31,423 bases of DNA, taken from Clostridium sp. CAG:221 (GTDB lineage: Bacteria; Bacillota; Clostridia; Clostridiales; Clostridiaceae). The notes beneath the pieces are model-generated. The model made no database searches. It was not told the DNA's origin and was given only the letters and a program-made list of their open reading frames with translations. Both the position numbers and the translations under genes were made by a program. Positions 24,716 through 31,423 of this stretch are shown in pieces. The DNA lies in assembly GCA_000435835.1 (NCBI GenBank), contig FR883387.1:1-31423 (forward strand). Reading direction: 5' to 3'. Each line of letters starts with the position of its first letter. Position 1 is the first letter of the stretch.

Positions 24716-24747
24716 TTATTAAATCACCTCGTGTAAATTTCCTTTAG

Positions 24748-24776
24748 ATTATAGCACACTTTCACTTAATTATGAA
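24748..24776 (-). promoter_or_regulatory. Promoter of the flavin reductase-prmA operon
   Basis: On the minus strand TGC-TATAAT (24748-24756) is an extended -10. Seventeen bases upstream lies TTCATA (24771-24776), which falls inside the repeat-like element at 24766-24860, so the element may supply the -35. Confidence 0.6.
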
Positions 24777-24860
24777 TTATCAATGATGAATGATGAATTT
24801 ATAAAAAAAGAAATCCCACCTAAGTGGGATTTCTTACCTTAATTATCAATTAATAATTAT
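24766..24860. repeat. Repeat-like element, simplified relative of copies 1 and 2
   Basis: The left end TTAATTATGAATTATCAATG, then ATGAATGATGAATT (to 24799), closely follows the end of copy 2 read on its minus strand. The centre holds one hairpin, AAGAAATCCCAC (24808-24819) with GTGGGATTTCTT (24824-24835), instead of two, and the right arm is degraded to AATTATCAATTAATAATTA. It is a relative or decayed member of the family. Confidence 0.6.
24803..24835 (-). terminator. Terminator of the murT-gatD-dacA operon
   Basis: A perfect 12-base stem (24808-24819 with 24824-24835, loop CTAA) followed on the minus strand by TTTTTTTAT. It lies within the repeat-like element. Confidence 0.85.
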
Positions 24861-26122
24861 CTATAATATCTATTTCTTCTGTTTCTTCTTTTATTCATGC
24901 TGATGATTCTAATAAGAACTACGATTAATACAATAACTATAACTGTAAATAATAAAGCAGCTCCATATAGAGGAAGATTAGCCTTTAATAAATCACCAGT
25001 TGTAAGAGCAATAGTTCCTTCAACAGTTTCTTCAAATTGTCCTACCTTTAATGTTAAATTAACAGTTTTGTTTCCTGTAAGTTTCCAAGCATTAGTTTCT
25101 TCACCTTTATATAATATTTCAGCATGGTCATTATTAAAATCATTATTATATAAGTTAATATCTTTAGAAAGAACTATTGGAGCTGTTACTTCTTTAGTAG
25201 GCCCAAAGAATCTAAATAATTTATAGTTTAAAGTTACAGTACCAACTTCACTACCAGCTTCTTTATAAAGACTTTCCTTAGCAGTATAACCGTAATTAGC
25301 TATTGATAAAGTATCATTAAATACGTTAGTTCCATCAACACCATATTCAGATCCTAAAACAACAGTAACTAAATTTCTACCATCTTTTTGGAAGAATCCT
25401 ACGAAGCAGTGTCCAGCTTGATCTTCAGTACCAGTCTTACCACCAACGTTTCCATCTTTACCTAAGATTTTATTTCTTGTATCAATTAATATAGTAGTAC
25501 CATCTAAAGATACGCTTGTTGACTTTTCAGCCATAACATCTTTTATCCAGTCAGATTTGAAAGCTTCCGTTGCAATAAGAGCTAAGTCATAAGCTGTAGT
25601 TACATTATGAGTAGTACTATTAATTTCTAATCCATTTGGATTAATAAAGTTAGAGTGAGTAGCACCTAATTCTTTAGCTTTTTCATTCATCATATTAGAA
25701 AAAGCATCAACACTTCCAGCTACAGATTCAGCCATCATAACAGAAGCATCATTAGCTGAAAAAATCATAACAGCTTTCATTACATCATCAGCAGAAATTG
25801 TATCACCAGCTTTAACACCACCACTAATAAAACCATTAAGAGAGGTTTCAGTAAGGTTTGCTGAATTATTAGTATAAGCTATTAAGTCACTTTTCTTTTT
25901 GTTTTCAGCAAAGATTAAAGAAGTAAGTAGTTTTGTTGTACTTGCAGGAGAACGTTCATCATCTGCATTTTTAGAGTAGATTACTTCTCCAGTGTCCATA
26001 TCCATAACTAAAGCAGAAACTCCTAATATATCTGGTTCAGCTGCTTTTGCATTAACTGAAAATGGTAAAGTAACAGCTACAAGAAGCGACAGTGCAATTG
26101 ATTTAATAAATTTTTTTCTCAT
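24857..26122 (-). CDS. dacA: D-alanyl-D-alanine carboxypeptidase (PBP5-type)
   Basis: A secreted serine carboxypeptidase of 421 residues that removes the terminal D-Ala from peptidoglycan stems. A signal peptide (residues 1-28, cut near AKAAE) is followed by the penicillin-binding motifs SPASTTK (Ser61, Lys64), FSAND (Ser122-Ala-Asn124) and GGKTGTEDQAG (Lys229-Thr-Gly231). A C-terminal hydrophobic span (about 386-408) with an arginine-rich cytosolic end anchors it. It starts 29 bases after gatD on the same strand, with GGGG as ribosome site, so it belongs to the murT-gatD operon of cell-wall genes. Confidence 0.95.
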   Translation of the reverse strand: MRKKFIKSIALSLLVAVTLPFSVNAKAAEPDILGVSALVMDMDTGEVIYSKNADDERSPASTTKLLTSLIFAENKKKSDLIAYTNNSANLTETSLNGFISGGVKAGDTISADDVMKAVMIFSANDASVMMAESVAGSVDAFSNMMNEKAKELGATHSNFINPNGLEINSTTHNVTTAYDLALIATEAFKSDWIKDVMAEKSTSVSLDGTTILIDTRNKILGKDGNVGGKTGTEDQAGHCFVGFFQKDGRNLVTVVLGSEYGVDGTNVFNDTLSIANYGYTAKESLYKEAGSEVGTVTLNYKLFRFFGPTKEVTAPIVLSKDINLYNNDFNNDHAEILYKGEETNAWKLTGNKTVNLTLKVGQFEETVEGTIALTTGDLLKANLPLYGAALLFTVIVIVLIVVLIRIISMNKRRNRRNRYYR

Positions 26123-26151
26123 TTTTAAAATCCCCGTTCTATATAAGTAAT

Positions 26152-26880
26152 TTATTTATTATTAAGCCTATTAATCATGTACTCTTTAGCTTTAATTTCA
26201 AAGCTATCATCTAAAGGTTCAAGAGTTATTTCTTTACCATATTTTAATGATAGAGCAGTAGAAATGAATCTATCTGCAAGCTCAGGATTTTTTGCTAAAA
26301 GAGAACCATGAAAGTAAGTACAGTAAGTATTCTTATAAATACAACCTTCATATCCATCACTTCCATTGTTTCCATATCCATGGACACATTTTCCTAAAGG
26401 CTTTAAATCATTTATTTGAGTACGGCCTGAGTGATTTTCAAAACCAACATAATACTCGTTAAAATCTTCATTATATATAACTGTATTGCCGATAAAACGC
26501 GTGTCTCCACTTTCAGTGTAGATATCTAAGATACCTAAACCATTTATTTTTTCTCCACTTGGAGCAGTGTAATACTGACCAAGCAATTGATATCCACCAC
26601 AAATTGCAATAAGTACTTTTCCAGCTTCAATATATTTTTCTAACGCATCTTTTTTAGCACCACTTAAATCATTTGATACTATTGATTGTTCAAAATCCTG
26701 TCCGCCTCCAAATAGTACTATATCATAATTGTCAACATCAAAAGCATCATTTAAGGAATTATTAAGAATATTTACTTTAATTCCTCTAAGCTCGGCACGA
26801 TGCTTTAAAATTAATATGTTTCCTACATCACCATATACATTTAATAAATCAGGATAAAGGTGACAAATATTTAAATCCAT
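26152..26880 (-). CDS. gatD: Lipid II glutamine amidotransferase subunit GatD
   Basis: GatD supplies ammonia to MurT, which together convert D-glutamate to D-isoglutamine in lipid II. The 242-residue class I glutaminase of the CobQ/CobB type has nucleophile Cys94 in VLIAICGGYQLLG and His191 in YFHGSLL, near the positions known for S. aureus GatD (Cys94, His189), and Arg128 in DTRFIGN for substrate binding. The start is ATG at 26880 behind GGGAGGA; a longer TTG frame to 26895 passes through that site. murT ends 15 bases upstream. Confidence 0.95.
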   Translation of the reverse strand: MDLNICHLYPDLLNVYGDVGNILILKHRAELRGIKVNILNNSLNDAFDVDNYDIVLFGGGQDFEQSIVSNDLSGAKKDALEKYIEAGKVLIAICGGYQLLGQYYTAPSGEKINGLGILDIYTESGDTRFIGNTVIYNEDFNEYYVGFENHSGRTQINDLKPLGKCVHGYGNNGSDGYEGCIYKNTYCTYFHGSLLAKNPELADRFISTALSLKYGKEITLEPLDDSFEIKAKEYMINRLNNK

Positions 26881-26895
26881 AGCTAGTCCTCCCAA

Positions 26896-28257
26896 TTACC
26901 AAAGATTTTTTATATAGCCTTTAGAGTGTAGATATTTTCTGTAATTAATCATAGCAGTATAGGTAGCTAGAATATATAGCTTGTCACAGCTGCCATTTTT
27001 TATTGCTTCAGTTAAAGCTTCGTATTGTTCCTCTATGACAAATTTATTAGGATCTAAACCAGCTGTTTTTAATCTAACGGCCATATCGTAAGCTCTTAAA
27101 CCTGAAATATAGACTTCATCAATGTTTGTTTCAGTAAGCTTTTCAAAATCAACATCCCATATCCAAGAAACGTCCTGTCCATCAGCATAATTGTCATTTA
27201 ATAAGAAAGCAGCTGCAAATCTTTCTTTATTTAAGCAAATTGTATCCAATGACTGATTATAACCTGCAGGATTTTTAACTAGAAATATTTTCACGTCTTT
27301 ACCTTCAATATTGATAGTTTCTTGTCTTCCAAAGCTTGAAGATTGATTTTCTAGAGAATTCTTAATTACGGAATCATCTATACCCAATTCCTTAGCAATA
27401 GAGTATGCACACAATCCATTATAAATGTTATAAGTACCAGATTGATTTATAGATACTTCTAAATCATTAAATTTAATAGTTGAGCTATCGGCATTGATAT
27501 CAATGATATCTGTAACAGCATACATTAAATCTGAACGTTTATAACCACAATTTGGACAATAAAAATCTCCTAAATGATTGTATGTAACAAAATTGTATTC
27601 GTATGGTGTTTTACAGAATTTGCAGAACTTGGCATCTGCGTTAATTTCAATGGTTTTATTATCATTAACAGCTTTGTCAAATCCATAGAAATGAACAGGG
27701 TTTTTTAAATCTAATTTTCCAAGTAAAGATTCATCACCATTTAAAACAAGAGTAGTTTCAGGAACATTATAAATTCCTTCAAGAATCTTATTTAAGGTAG
27801 TATATACTTCGCCATATCTGTCTAACTGATCTCTAAATAAATTAGTAACAGTGATAACTTCAGGAGTTATATATTCTGTTATATATTTTAAATTAGCTTC
27901 GTCAACTTCAATAACAGCGTAATTATCTTTTACTTTGCTACCAAACTTATAGTTATCTACAAAGGTAGTAACAATACCAGGAAAAAGGTTAGCTCCAGTG
28001 TTATTTGTAATAACTGGATGTCCGCTTTCCTTTATAATGTTGTAAATCATGCTTGTGGTTGTTGTTTTACCATTTGTACCTGTTACTAAAATTACTTTAT
28101 ATCCTTTTGAAACTTTAGATAAAATATTTTTATCTATTTTTAGGGCAACTCTACCAGGAAAAGTAGTTCCACCTTTTAAAATAGTTTTCGTTAAGAAAAG
28201 TGTAAATTTTGCCGATAATATACTGATAATTGTTTTAATACTAATTTTCCTCACCAC
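26896..28257 (-). CDS. murT: Lipid II isoglutaminyl synthase subunit MurT
   Basis: A Mur ligase family protein of 453 residues that binds ATP and amidates lipid II with GatD. Visible are the ATP loop VTGTNGKTTTTSM (Gly60 to Thr66), the Mur-ligase segment VTNLFRDQLDRYGE, a four-cysteine zinc ribbon inserted in the middle domain (Cys212, Cys215, Cys234, Cys237) typical of MurT, and the C-terminal DUF1727 domain with FLLNDNYADGQD, whose Asp355 corresponds to the aspartate that completes the GatD active site in pneumococcal MurT. The start is uncertain: GTGGTGAGG at 28257 overlaps the only ribosome-like site AGGTGG, and no ATG is near. gatD and dacA follow on the same strand. Confidence 0.94.
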   Translation of the reverse strand: MVRKISIKTIISILSAKFTLFLTKTILKGGTTFPGRVALKIDKNILSKVSKGYKVILVTGTNGKTTTTSMIYNIIKESGHPVITNNTGANLFPGIVTTFVDNYKFGSKVKDNYAVIEVDEANLKYITEYITPEVITVTNLFRDQLDRYGEVYTTLNKILEGIYNVPETTLVLNGDESLLGKLDLKNPVHFYGFDKAVNDNKTIEINADAKFCKFCKTPYEYNFVTYNHLGDFYCPNCGYKRSDLMYAVTDIIDINADSSTIKFNDLEVSINQSGTYNIYNGLCAYSIAKELGIDDSVIKNSLENQSSSFGRQETINIEGKDVKIFLVKNPAGYNQSLDTICLNKERFAAAFLLNDNYADGQDVSWIWDVDFEKLTETNIDEVYISGLRAYDMAVRLKTAGLDPNKFVIEEQYEALTEAIKNGSCDKLYILATYTAMINYRKYLHSKGYIKNLW

Positions 28258-28280
28258 CTAAATATTATATTTACATTATT

Positions 28281-28311
28281 AACAAGTTGTTAACTTTATA
28301 ATTAACTTGTT
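28281..28311. promoter_or_regulatory. Imperfect inverted repeat in the murT leader
   Basis: AACAAGTTGTTAA (28281-28293) and TTAACTTGTT (28302-28311) form an imperfect palindrome between the likely murT promoter and its start. No T run follows, so an operator or leader hairpin is more likely than a terminator. Confidence 0.4.
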
Positions 28312-28324
28312 GAATTCCTTTAAT

Positions 28325-28352
28325 AGTATAACATAAACTTGATTAGAAACAA
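28325..28352 (-). promoter_or_regulatory. Probable promoter of murT-gatD-dacA
   Basis: On the minus strand TTGTTT (28347-28352), a 16-base spacer and TATACT (28325-28330). The transcript would start near 28318 and carry the palindrome at 28281-28311 at its 5' end. Confidence 0.45.
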
Positions 28353-28418
28353 ATTTATCTTTAACTTAAATTATAAAAATATTATAGAATTTAATAAAAA
28401 AGGGGATGTAGTTAATAA

Positions 28419-29339
28419 ATGAAGCAATATTCATTTATAGATAAAGAAGAAATAGAAATTAACTGTTATAAATGGGAAAGTAAAGAAAAAAATATTAAAG
28501 GAGTAGTACAAATTGTTCATGGAATGACAGAACATGCACTAAGATATGATTTCTTTGCAAGAAAGCTTACAGAAGAAGGATATATAGTATATGCTCATGA
28601 TCATAGAGGACACGGAAAAACTGCTTTAAGTAAAGAACTTTTTGGATATATAGCAGATGATGACGGATTTAACTGGATGGTTTCTGATGTAAAAGAACAT
28701 TTAGATTTAATTAAAAAAGAAAATGAAGGATTACCGGTTTTTGTATTTTCTCATAGTATGGGATCATTTATAACACAAAGATTTATACAAAAGCATGGTA
28801 GTGAGATAGACGGCGTAATTTTATGTGGTACAGACGGAAAACCGGAATTTTACAAAAAAGCCGGTATAGTTGTTTCCAAAGTAGAAATGGCTTTAAGAGG
28901 AAGAAAAGCAAAAAGTAAATTAATGGATAAGTTATCCTTTGGACATTTTAATTCTTATTTTAAGCCCAACAGAACAAATGTAGATTGGCTTTGTTCTGTA
29001 GATGATGAAGTAGATAAATATTTAAATGATGAATATTGTGGATTTATATGTACTACTTCATTTTATCATGATTTGATAAAGGGATTATTTTATATACATA
29101 AGGTAGAAAATATGGAGAGTATACCAAAAGAACTTCCAATATATATAATTGCAGGAGATAGAGACCCAGTAGGTAGACAAGGAAAAGGAATACTAGACTT
29201 ATATGATAGATATAAGAAACTTAATATAAAGGATGTTAATTATAAGCTATATGAAAATGGAAGACATGAAATTCTTAATGAGAGAAATAAAGATGAAGTA
29301 ATTGATGATATATTAATTTGGATGAATGGTATACTGTAA
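28419..29339 (+). CDS. Alpha/beta hydrolase, monoacylglycerol lipase/lysophospholipase type
   Basis: A 306-residue cytosolic serine hydrolase of the S33-like family. VQIVHGMTEHALRYDFFARKL supplies the oxyanion-hole HGM(T) motif, YAHDHRGHGKT the family hallmark, and the triad is Ser113 in FSHSMGS, Asp247 or Asp249 in IIAGDRDPVG, and His283 in ENGRHEILNE. Members cleave monoacylglycerols or lysophospholipids; the substrate is not determined. AGGGGATG lies about ten bases before the ATG. It is divergent from murT and has no obvious partner gene. Confidence 0.9.
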   Translation: MKQYSFIDKEEIEINCYKWESKEKNIKGVVQIVHGMTEHALRYDFFARKLTEEGYIVYAHDHRGHGKTALSKELFGYIADDDGFNWMVSDVKEHLDLIKKENEGLPVFVFSHSMGSFITQRFIQKHGSEIDGVILCGTDGKPEFYKKAGIVVSKVEMALRGRKAKSKLMDKLSFGHFNSYFKPNRTNVDWLCSVDDEVDKYLNDEYCGFICTTSFYHDLIKGLFYIHKVENMESIPKELPIYIIAGDRDPVGRQGKGILDLYDRYKKLNIKDVNYKLYENGRHEILNERNKDEVIDDILIWMNGIL

Positions 29340-29358
29340 TTCATTATTTAAGAAAAAT

Positions 29359-29394
29359 CTCATATATTTTTATTAAAAGAAATATTTATATGAG
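29359..29394 (+). promoter_or_regulatory. Hairpin covering the tspO ribosome-binding site
   Basis: CTCATATA (29359-29366) pairs exactly with TATATGAG (29387-29394), and the right arm contains the GAG of the tspO ribosome site GAGGTAAG. Folding would hide the site. It may also act as a weak terminator of the hydrolase gene, though no T run follows. Confidence 0.4.
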
Positions 29395-29400
29395 GTAAGC

Positions 29401-29919
29401 ATGAGTAAAAAAGAAAGTATTACTACATTATCAAAAGTCAAAAAAGATTTTGATTTTATTGGATTATTAAAAAATATAGCCCTGACTTTAGGTGGAGGGA
29501 TAATAGTTGGATTACTAACTAAGGGAACAATGGATACATATGATAAGTTAAAGAAGCCAATATTTGCGCCACCTAATATAGTTTTTCCTATTGTATGGAT
29601 AATACTATATATTTTAATTGGTGTAGCTGCGTATAGGATTTATGAAAAAAATAAAAAAGGATTTAATGATAACGGAGCATATTTTTATTATCTTGTTCAG
29701 TTATTAATTAATTTTTTATGGCCTTTTATATTTTTTTCATTTAGATTATATGGAATAGCACTTGTTATAATTATAATACTATTAATATTAGCTATAATAA
29801 CAGCAATTAAATTTTATAAAAGTGATAAAATTGCTGGAATTTTATTAATGCCATATATAATTTGGATTTCTTATGCAACTATATTAAATTATTATATATG
29901 GATTTTGAACGAGGCTTAA
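29401..29919 (+). CDS. tspO: TspO/MBR family membrane protein
   Basis: A 172-residue membrane protein with five hydrophobic segments after a 20-residue hydrophilic start. Family motifs are clear: KLKKPIFAPPNIVFPIVWIILYILIGVA (about 51-78), the LINFLWPFIFFSFR tryptophan segment and the end motif LLMPYIIWISYATILNYYIWILN. TspO proteins bind porphyrins, cholesterol-like ligands or take part in oxidative and envelope stress; the role in clostridia is not established. GAGGTAAG precedes the ATG and may be masked by a hairpin. Confidence 0.92.
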   Translation: MSKKESITTLSKVKKDFDFIGLLKNIALTLGGGIIVGLLTKGTMDTYDKLKKPIFAPPNIVFPIVWIILYILIGVAAYRIYEKNKKGFNDNGAYFYYLVQLLINFLWPFIFFSFRLYGIALVIIIILLILAIITAIKFYKSDKIAGILLMPYIIWISYATILNYYIWILNEA

Positions 29920-30111
29920 ATTTCATAAAAATATAAATTTAATATAATTGGATTATTAAGGAGGGTATAATAAAAATTAAAAAATAATGAAAAAGTATAG
30001 AAAAAATAATTTAAAAATGATAGAATGTTGTAATAAATACTGTATTTAATCTTATTTAATATTGTTACAGTGATAAATACAATTTGAAAAAGATTAAGTT
30101 AGGAGAAAAAA
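29920..30111 (+). promoter_or_regulatory. Leader of the response regulator gene
   Basis: This 192-base AT-rich gap contains a lone AAGGAGGG (29959-29966) with no start codon at the right distance, a small palindrome AAATAC-T-GTATTT (30035-30047) and two copies of ATAAATAC about 40 bases apart (30033-30040, 30073-30080). A TTGTAA at 30028 could be a -35, but no clean -10 follows. The true ribosome site TTAGGAG sits at 30099-30105. Confidence 0.4.
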
Positions 30112-30819
30112 ATGAGAGTTGCAATATGTGAAGATAGTAAATTACAATACGAAGTACTTAAGAAGCAGGTGCTTAAGTGGGCAGATGAAAGAGAAGAAAC
30201 TATTGATATAGAAGGTTTTGAAAGTGGAGAGGAATTTCTATTTAAATGGCCAGAAGATTGTGATTTTGATTTAGTGTTATTAGATATAAATATGAAAGGA
30301 ATGTCAGGAGTACAATTAGCAAAAGAAATAAGAAAGCAAGATAAAGATATTCTAATTATATTTATAACAGCAGAAGTAGAACATGCATTAGAGGGGTATA
30401 ACGTAAGTGCTCTTAATTATTTATTAAAGCCTGTGGAAGAAGATGCTTTATTTAGATGTTTAGACATTTGTTTAGAAAAGGTTAAAGAAAATTCAACTAA
30501 CGCTAAATATTTAGTTTTTTCAAAAGGAAGAGAACAAATAAAAGTTAATATAGATAAGATAATTTTCATTTCAGCCTTTGACCATTATGTAGATATTCAT
30601 TATGATAATGAAGTCATTACTATTAAAAGTAAAATTGGCGATATGGAAAAAGTGTTAGAATTCAGAGAAGAATTTGTAAGATGTCATAGATCGTACATAG
30701 TTAATATAAATAATATAGTAACTTTAACTAAGAAAAGTGCTATATTAAAAAATAAAATAGAGCTTCCAGTGAGCAAAAGTAAATTTGAAGCTGTAAGTGA
30801 AAAATTCAAATTAATATAA
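30112..30819 (+). CDS. LytTR-type response regulator (AgrA/VirR-like)
   Basis: A 235-residue two-component regulator. Residues 1-120 form the receiver: acidic pocket Glu7-Asp8, phosphorylated Asp58 in DLVLLDINMKGMSG, Thr86 and Lys106 in LLKPV. Residues 131-235 form a LytTR DNA-binding domain, with DHYVDIHY, EEFVRCHRSYIVNINNI (Arg190 to Ile201) and LPVSKSKF typical of AgrA and VirR. No kinase gene is adjacent, so it is an orphan in this window. The AgrC-like kinases at the left end are the only candidate partners seen. A stable hairpin follows, and direct repeats before the next gene could be its target. Confidence 0.93.
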   Translation: MRVAICEDSKLQYEVLKKQVLKWADEREETIDIEGFESGEEFLFKWPEDCDFDLVLLDINMKGMSGVQLAKEIRKQDKDILIIFITAEVEHALEGYNVSALNYLLKPVEEDALFRCLDICLEKVKENSTNAKYLVFSKGREQIKVNIDKIIFISAFDHYVDIHYDNEVITIKSKIGDMEKVLEFREEFVRCHRSYIVNINNIVTLTKKSAILKNKIELPVSKSKFEAVSEKFKLI

Positions 30820-30835
30820 AACTACATATCATTAC

Positions 30836-30896
30836 AATTCCCGAAAGAATATAATTACAAGCGTGAATGATTATATTCTTTCGGGAATTATTTTGA
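30836..30896 (+). terminator. Strong hairpin after the response regulator
   Basis: A perfect 20-base stem (30836-30855 with 30870-30889), GC part CCCGAAAG/CTTTCGGG, loop of 14 bases, followed by ATTTTG. It probably terminates the regulator transcript. Confidence 0.75.
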
Positions 30897-30935
30897 GTAA
30901 AAGTGATAAAACACAAAAAACGACATAAAAATATA

Positions 30936-30999
30936 ATTTACGAATAATTTTTAAAATTTAACGAATGTTTTAATAAAACTAAAAAAAAGATTATATAAT
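30936..30999 (+). promoter_or_regulatory. Candidate LytTR-controlled promoter of the secreted protein gene
   Basis: ATTTA-CGAAT (30936-30945) and ATTTAA-CGAAT (30956-30966) are direct repeats with their CGAAT cores 21 bases apart, two helical turns, as in known LytTR binding sites. A weaker AACGACAT core lies another 20 bases upstream (30919-30926). A perfect -10, TATAAT, follows at 30994-30999 with no good -35, fitting an activator-dependent promoter. Confidence 0.5.
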
Positions 31000-31098
31000 T
31001 AAGTCAACAGGTGAGAGAAAACAAAGGAAAAGAAAAACTCACCCAAAAAAATATTAAAAATAATGAATAAATTAAATCATTTAGGGGGATTTTAAATT

Positions 31099-31423
31099 AT
31101 GAAAAAGAAATTTTTATCATTAATGATGGCAGCAGCAGTTGTTGCTACAACTTCAGTAAGTGCATTTGCAGCAGAAGTTAAAACAGATGGGGATTCTGTT
31201 GATGTTAAAATAACAGGAGCTGTTAATGGCCCAGGTGACACAGCTCCAGAAGGAACTATAAGTGTTACAATACCAACAACTCTAGCTTTTACAGTTAATA
31301 ATAAAGGGGAAGTTAAAGGTACAAGTTTAGATGTTAAAAACAATGGTACAGCAGATGTAGAAATATATGCATATCAGTTTGTTGATGGAAATGGTGCAAC
31401 TGGTATAGAAGTGATTAAAGATA
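31099..31423 (+). CDS. Secreted protein, 5' part only, function unknown
   Basis: The first 108 codons of a gene cut off by the window end. A signal peptide (MKKKFLSLMMAAAVVATTSVSAFA) with a clear AFA cleavage site precedes a mature part rich in Thr, Val, Gly, Asn and Asp and free of cysteine, with alternating hydrophobic residues (SVTIPTTLAFTVNNKG, then VKNNGTADVEIYAY) suggesting beta strands, as in surface or matrix proteins with immunoglobulin-like folds. I do not recognise a named family. AGGGGGAT (31083-31090) is the ribosome site. A leader of about 90 bases starts with a GGTGAG/CTCACC hairpin. Confidence 0.85.
   Translation, partial: MKKKFLSLMMAAAVVATTSVSAFAAEVKTDGDSVDVKITGAVNGPGDTAPEGTISVTIPTTLAFTVNNKGEVKGTSLDVKNNGTADVEIYAYQFVDGNGATGIEVIKD

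Noticed and set aside
24705..24720. ATGATGAATGA, another match to the repeat arm
   Set aside because: It is the start of the flavin reductase gene (MMNEK), behind its own ribosome site.
28287..28309. TTGTTAA...TTAAC as a Rex redox-regulator site
   Set aside because: The half-sites are separated by eight bases instead of the four of the usual Rex operator, and the right half is imperfect.
31092..31343. Minus-strand frame opposite the secreted protein start
   Set aside because: The plus-strand frame has a signal peptide and a strong ribosome site; the reverse frame has neither.

Overview
The window is very AT-rich DNA (no count was run) with a low-GC Firmicute signature: strong AGGAGG-type ribosome sites, sigma-A promoters with 17-base spacers, an AgrB/AgrD cassette, MurT/GatD, HPr kinase and LytTR-type regulation. 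All of this fits Clostridium sensu stricto. I cannot name the species. No rRNA, tRNA, CRISPR array, integrase or transposase is visible.

Layout. (1) 1-2337: the tail of one AgrC-like sensor kinase, a terminator, then a complete agrB-agrD-kinase cassette whose kinase end is about 95% identical to the first tail. The AgrD peptide has serine where the ring cysteine normally sits. (2) 2409-5034: a small DUF896 protein, HPr kinase/phosphorylase and an M18 aminopeptidase. (3) 5150-5977, minus strand: a PHP-domain phosphoesterase. (4) 6094-11464: a compact folate operon, pabA-pabB-pabC-folE-HD phosphohydrolase-folP-folB/folK fusion, covering both the p-aminobenzoate and the pterin branch. (5) 11508-14165: an unknown lipoprotein, an unknown membrane protein, a short diverged pyruvate kinase paralogue and a small membrane protein. 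(6) 14274-18083: NADP isocitrate dehydrogenase of the eukaryote-like class, a tiny basic protein, then on the minus strand an M29 aminopeptidase and an NAD-dependent epimerase. (7) 18196-23027: glutaminase, DNA polymerase I with an apparently dead 5' nuclease domain, coaE and a lytic transglycosylase. (8) 23117-28257, minus strand: prmA with a flavin reductase, and a cell-wall operon murT-gatD-dacA. (9) 28419-31423: an alpha/beta hydrolase, TspO, an orphan AgrA/VirR-like LytTR response regulator, and the start of a secreted protein whose promoter carries 21-bp-spaced direct repeats of the kind LytTR regulators bind.

How parts may work together. The two ends of the window look like pieces of one kind of circuit: a peptide signal with membrane kinases at the left, and a LytTR regulator beside a possible target gene at the right. 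The link between them is inference. The middle is mostly housekeeping. A family of structured intergenic repeats (5035-5149, 15784-15913 and a simpler relative at 24766-24860) is dispersed between genes. Two copies are inverted relative to each other and carry compensating base changes in a hairpin, which suggests a folded RNA or a small mobile hairpin element.

For several genes I moved the start downstream of the longest possible reading frame, because the longer start lies inside or upstream of an obvious ribosome-binding site. Those cases are stated in the entries.
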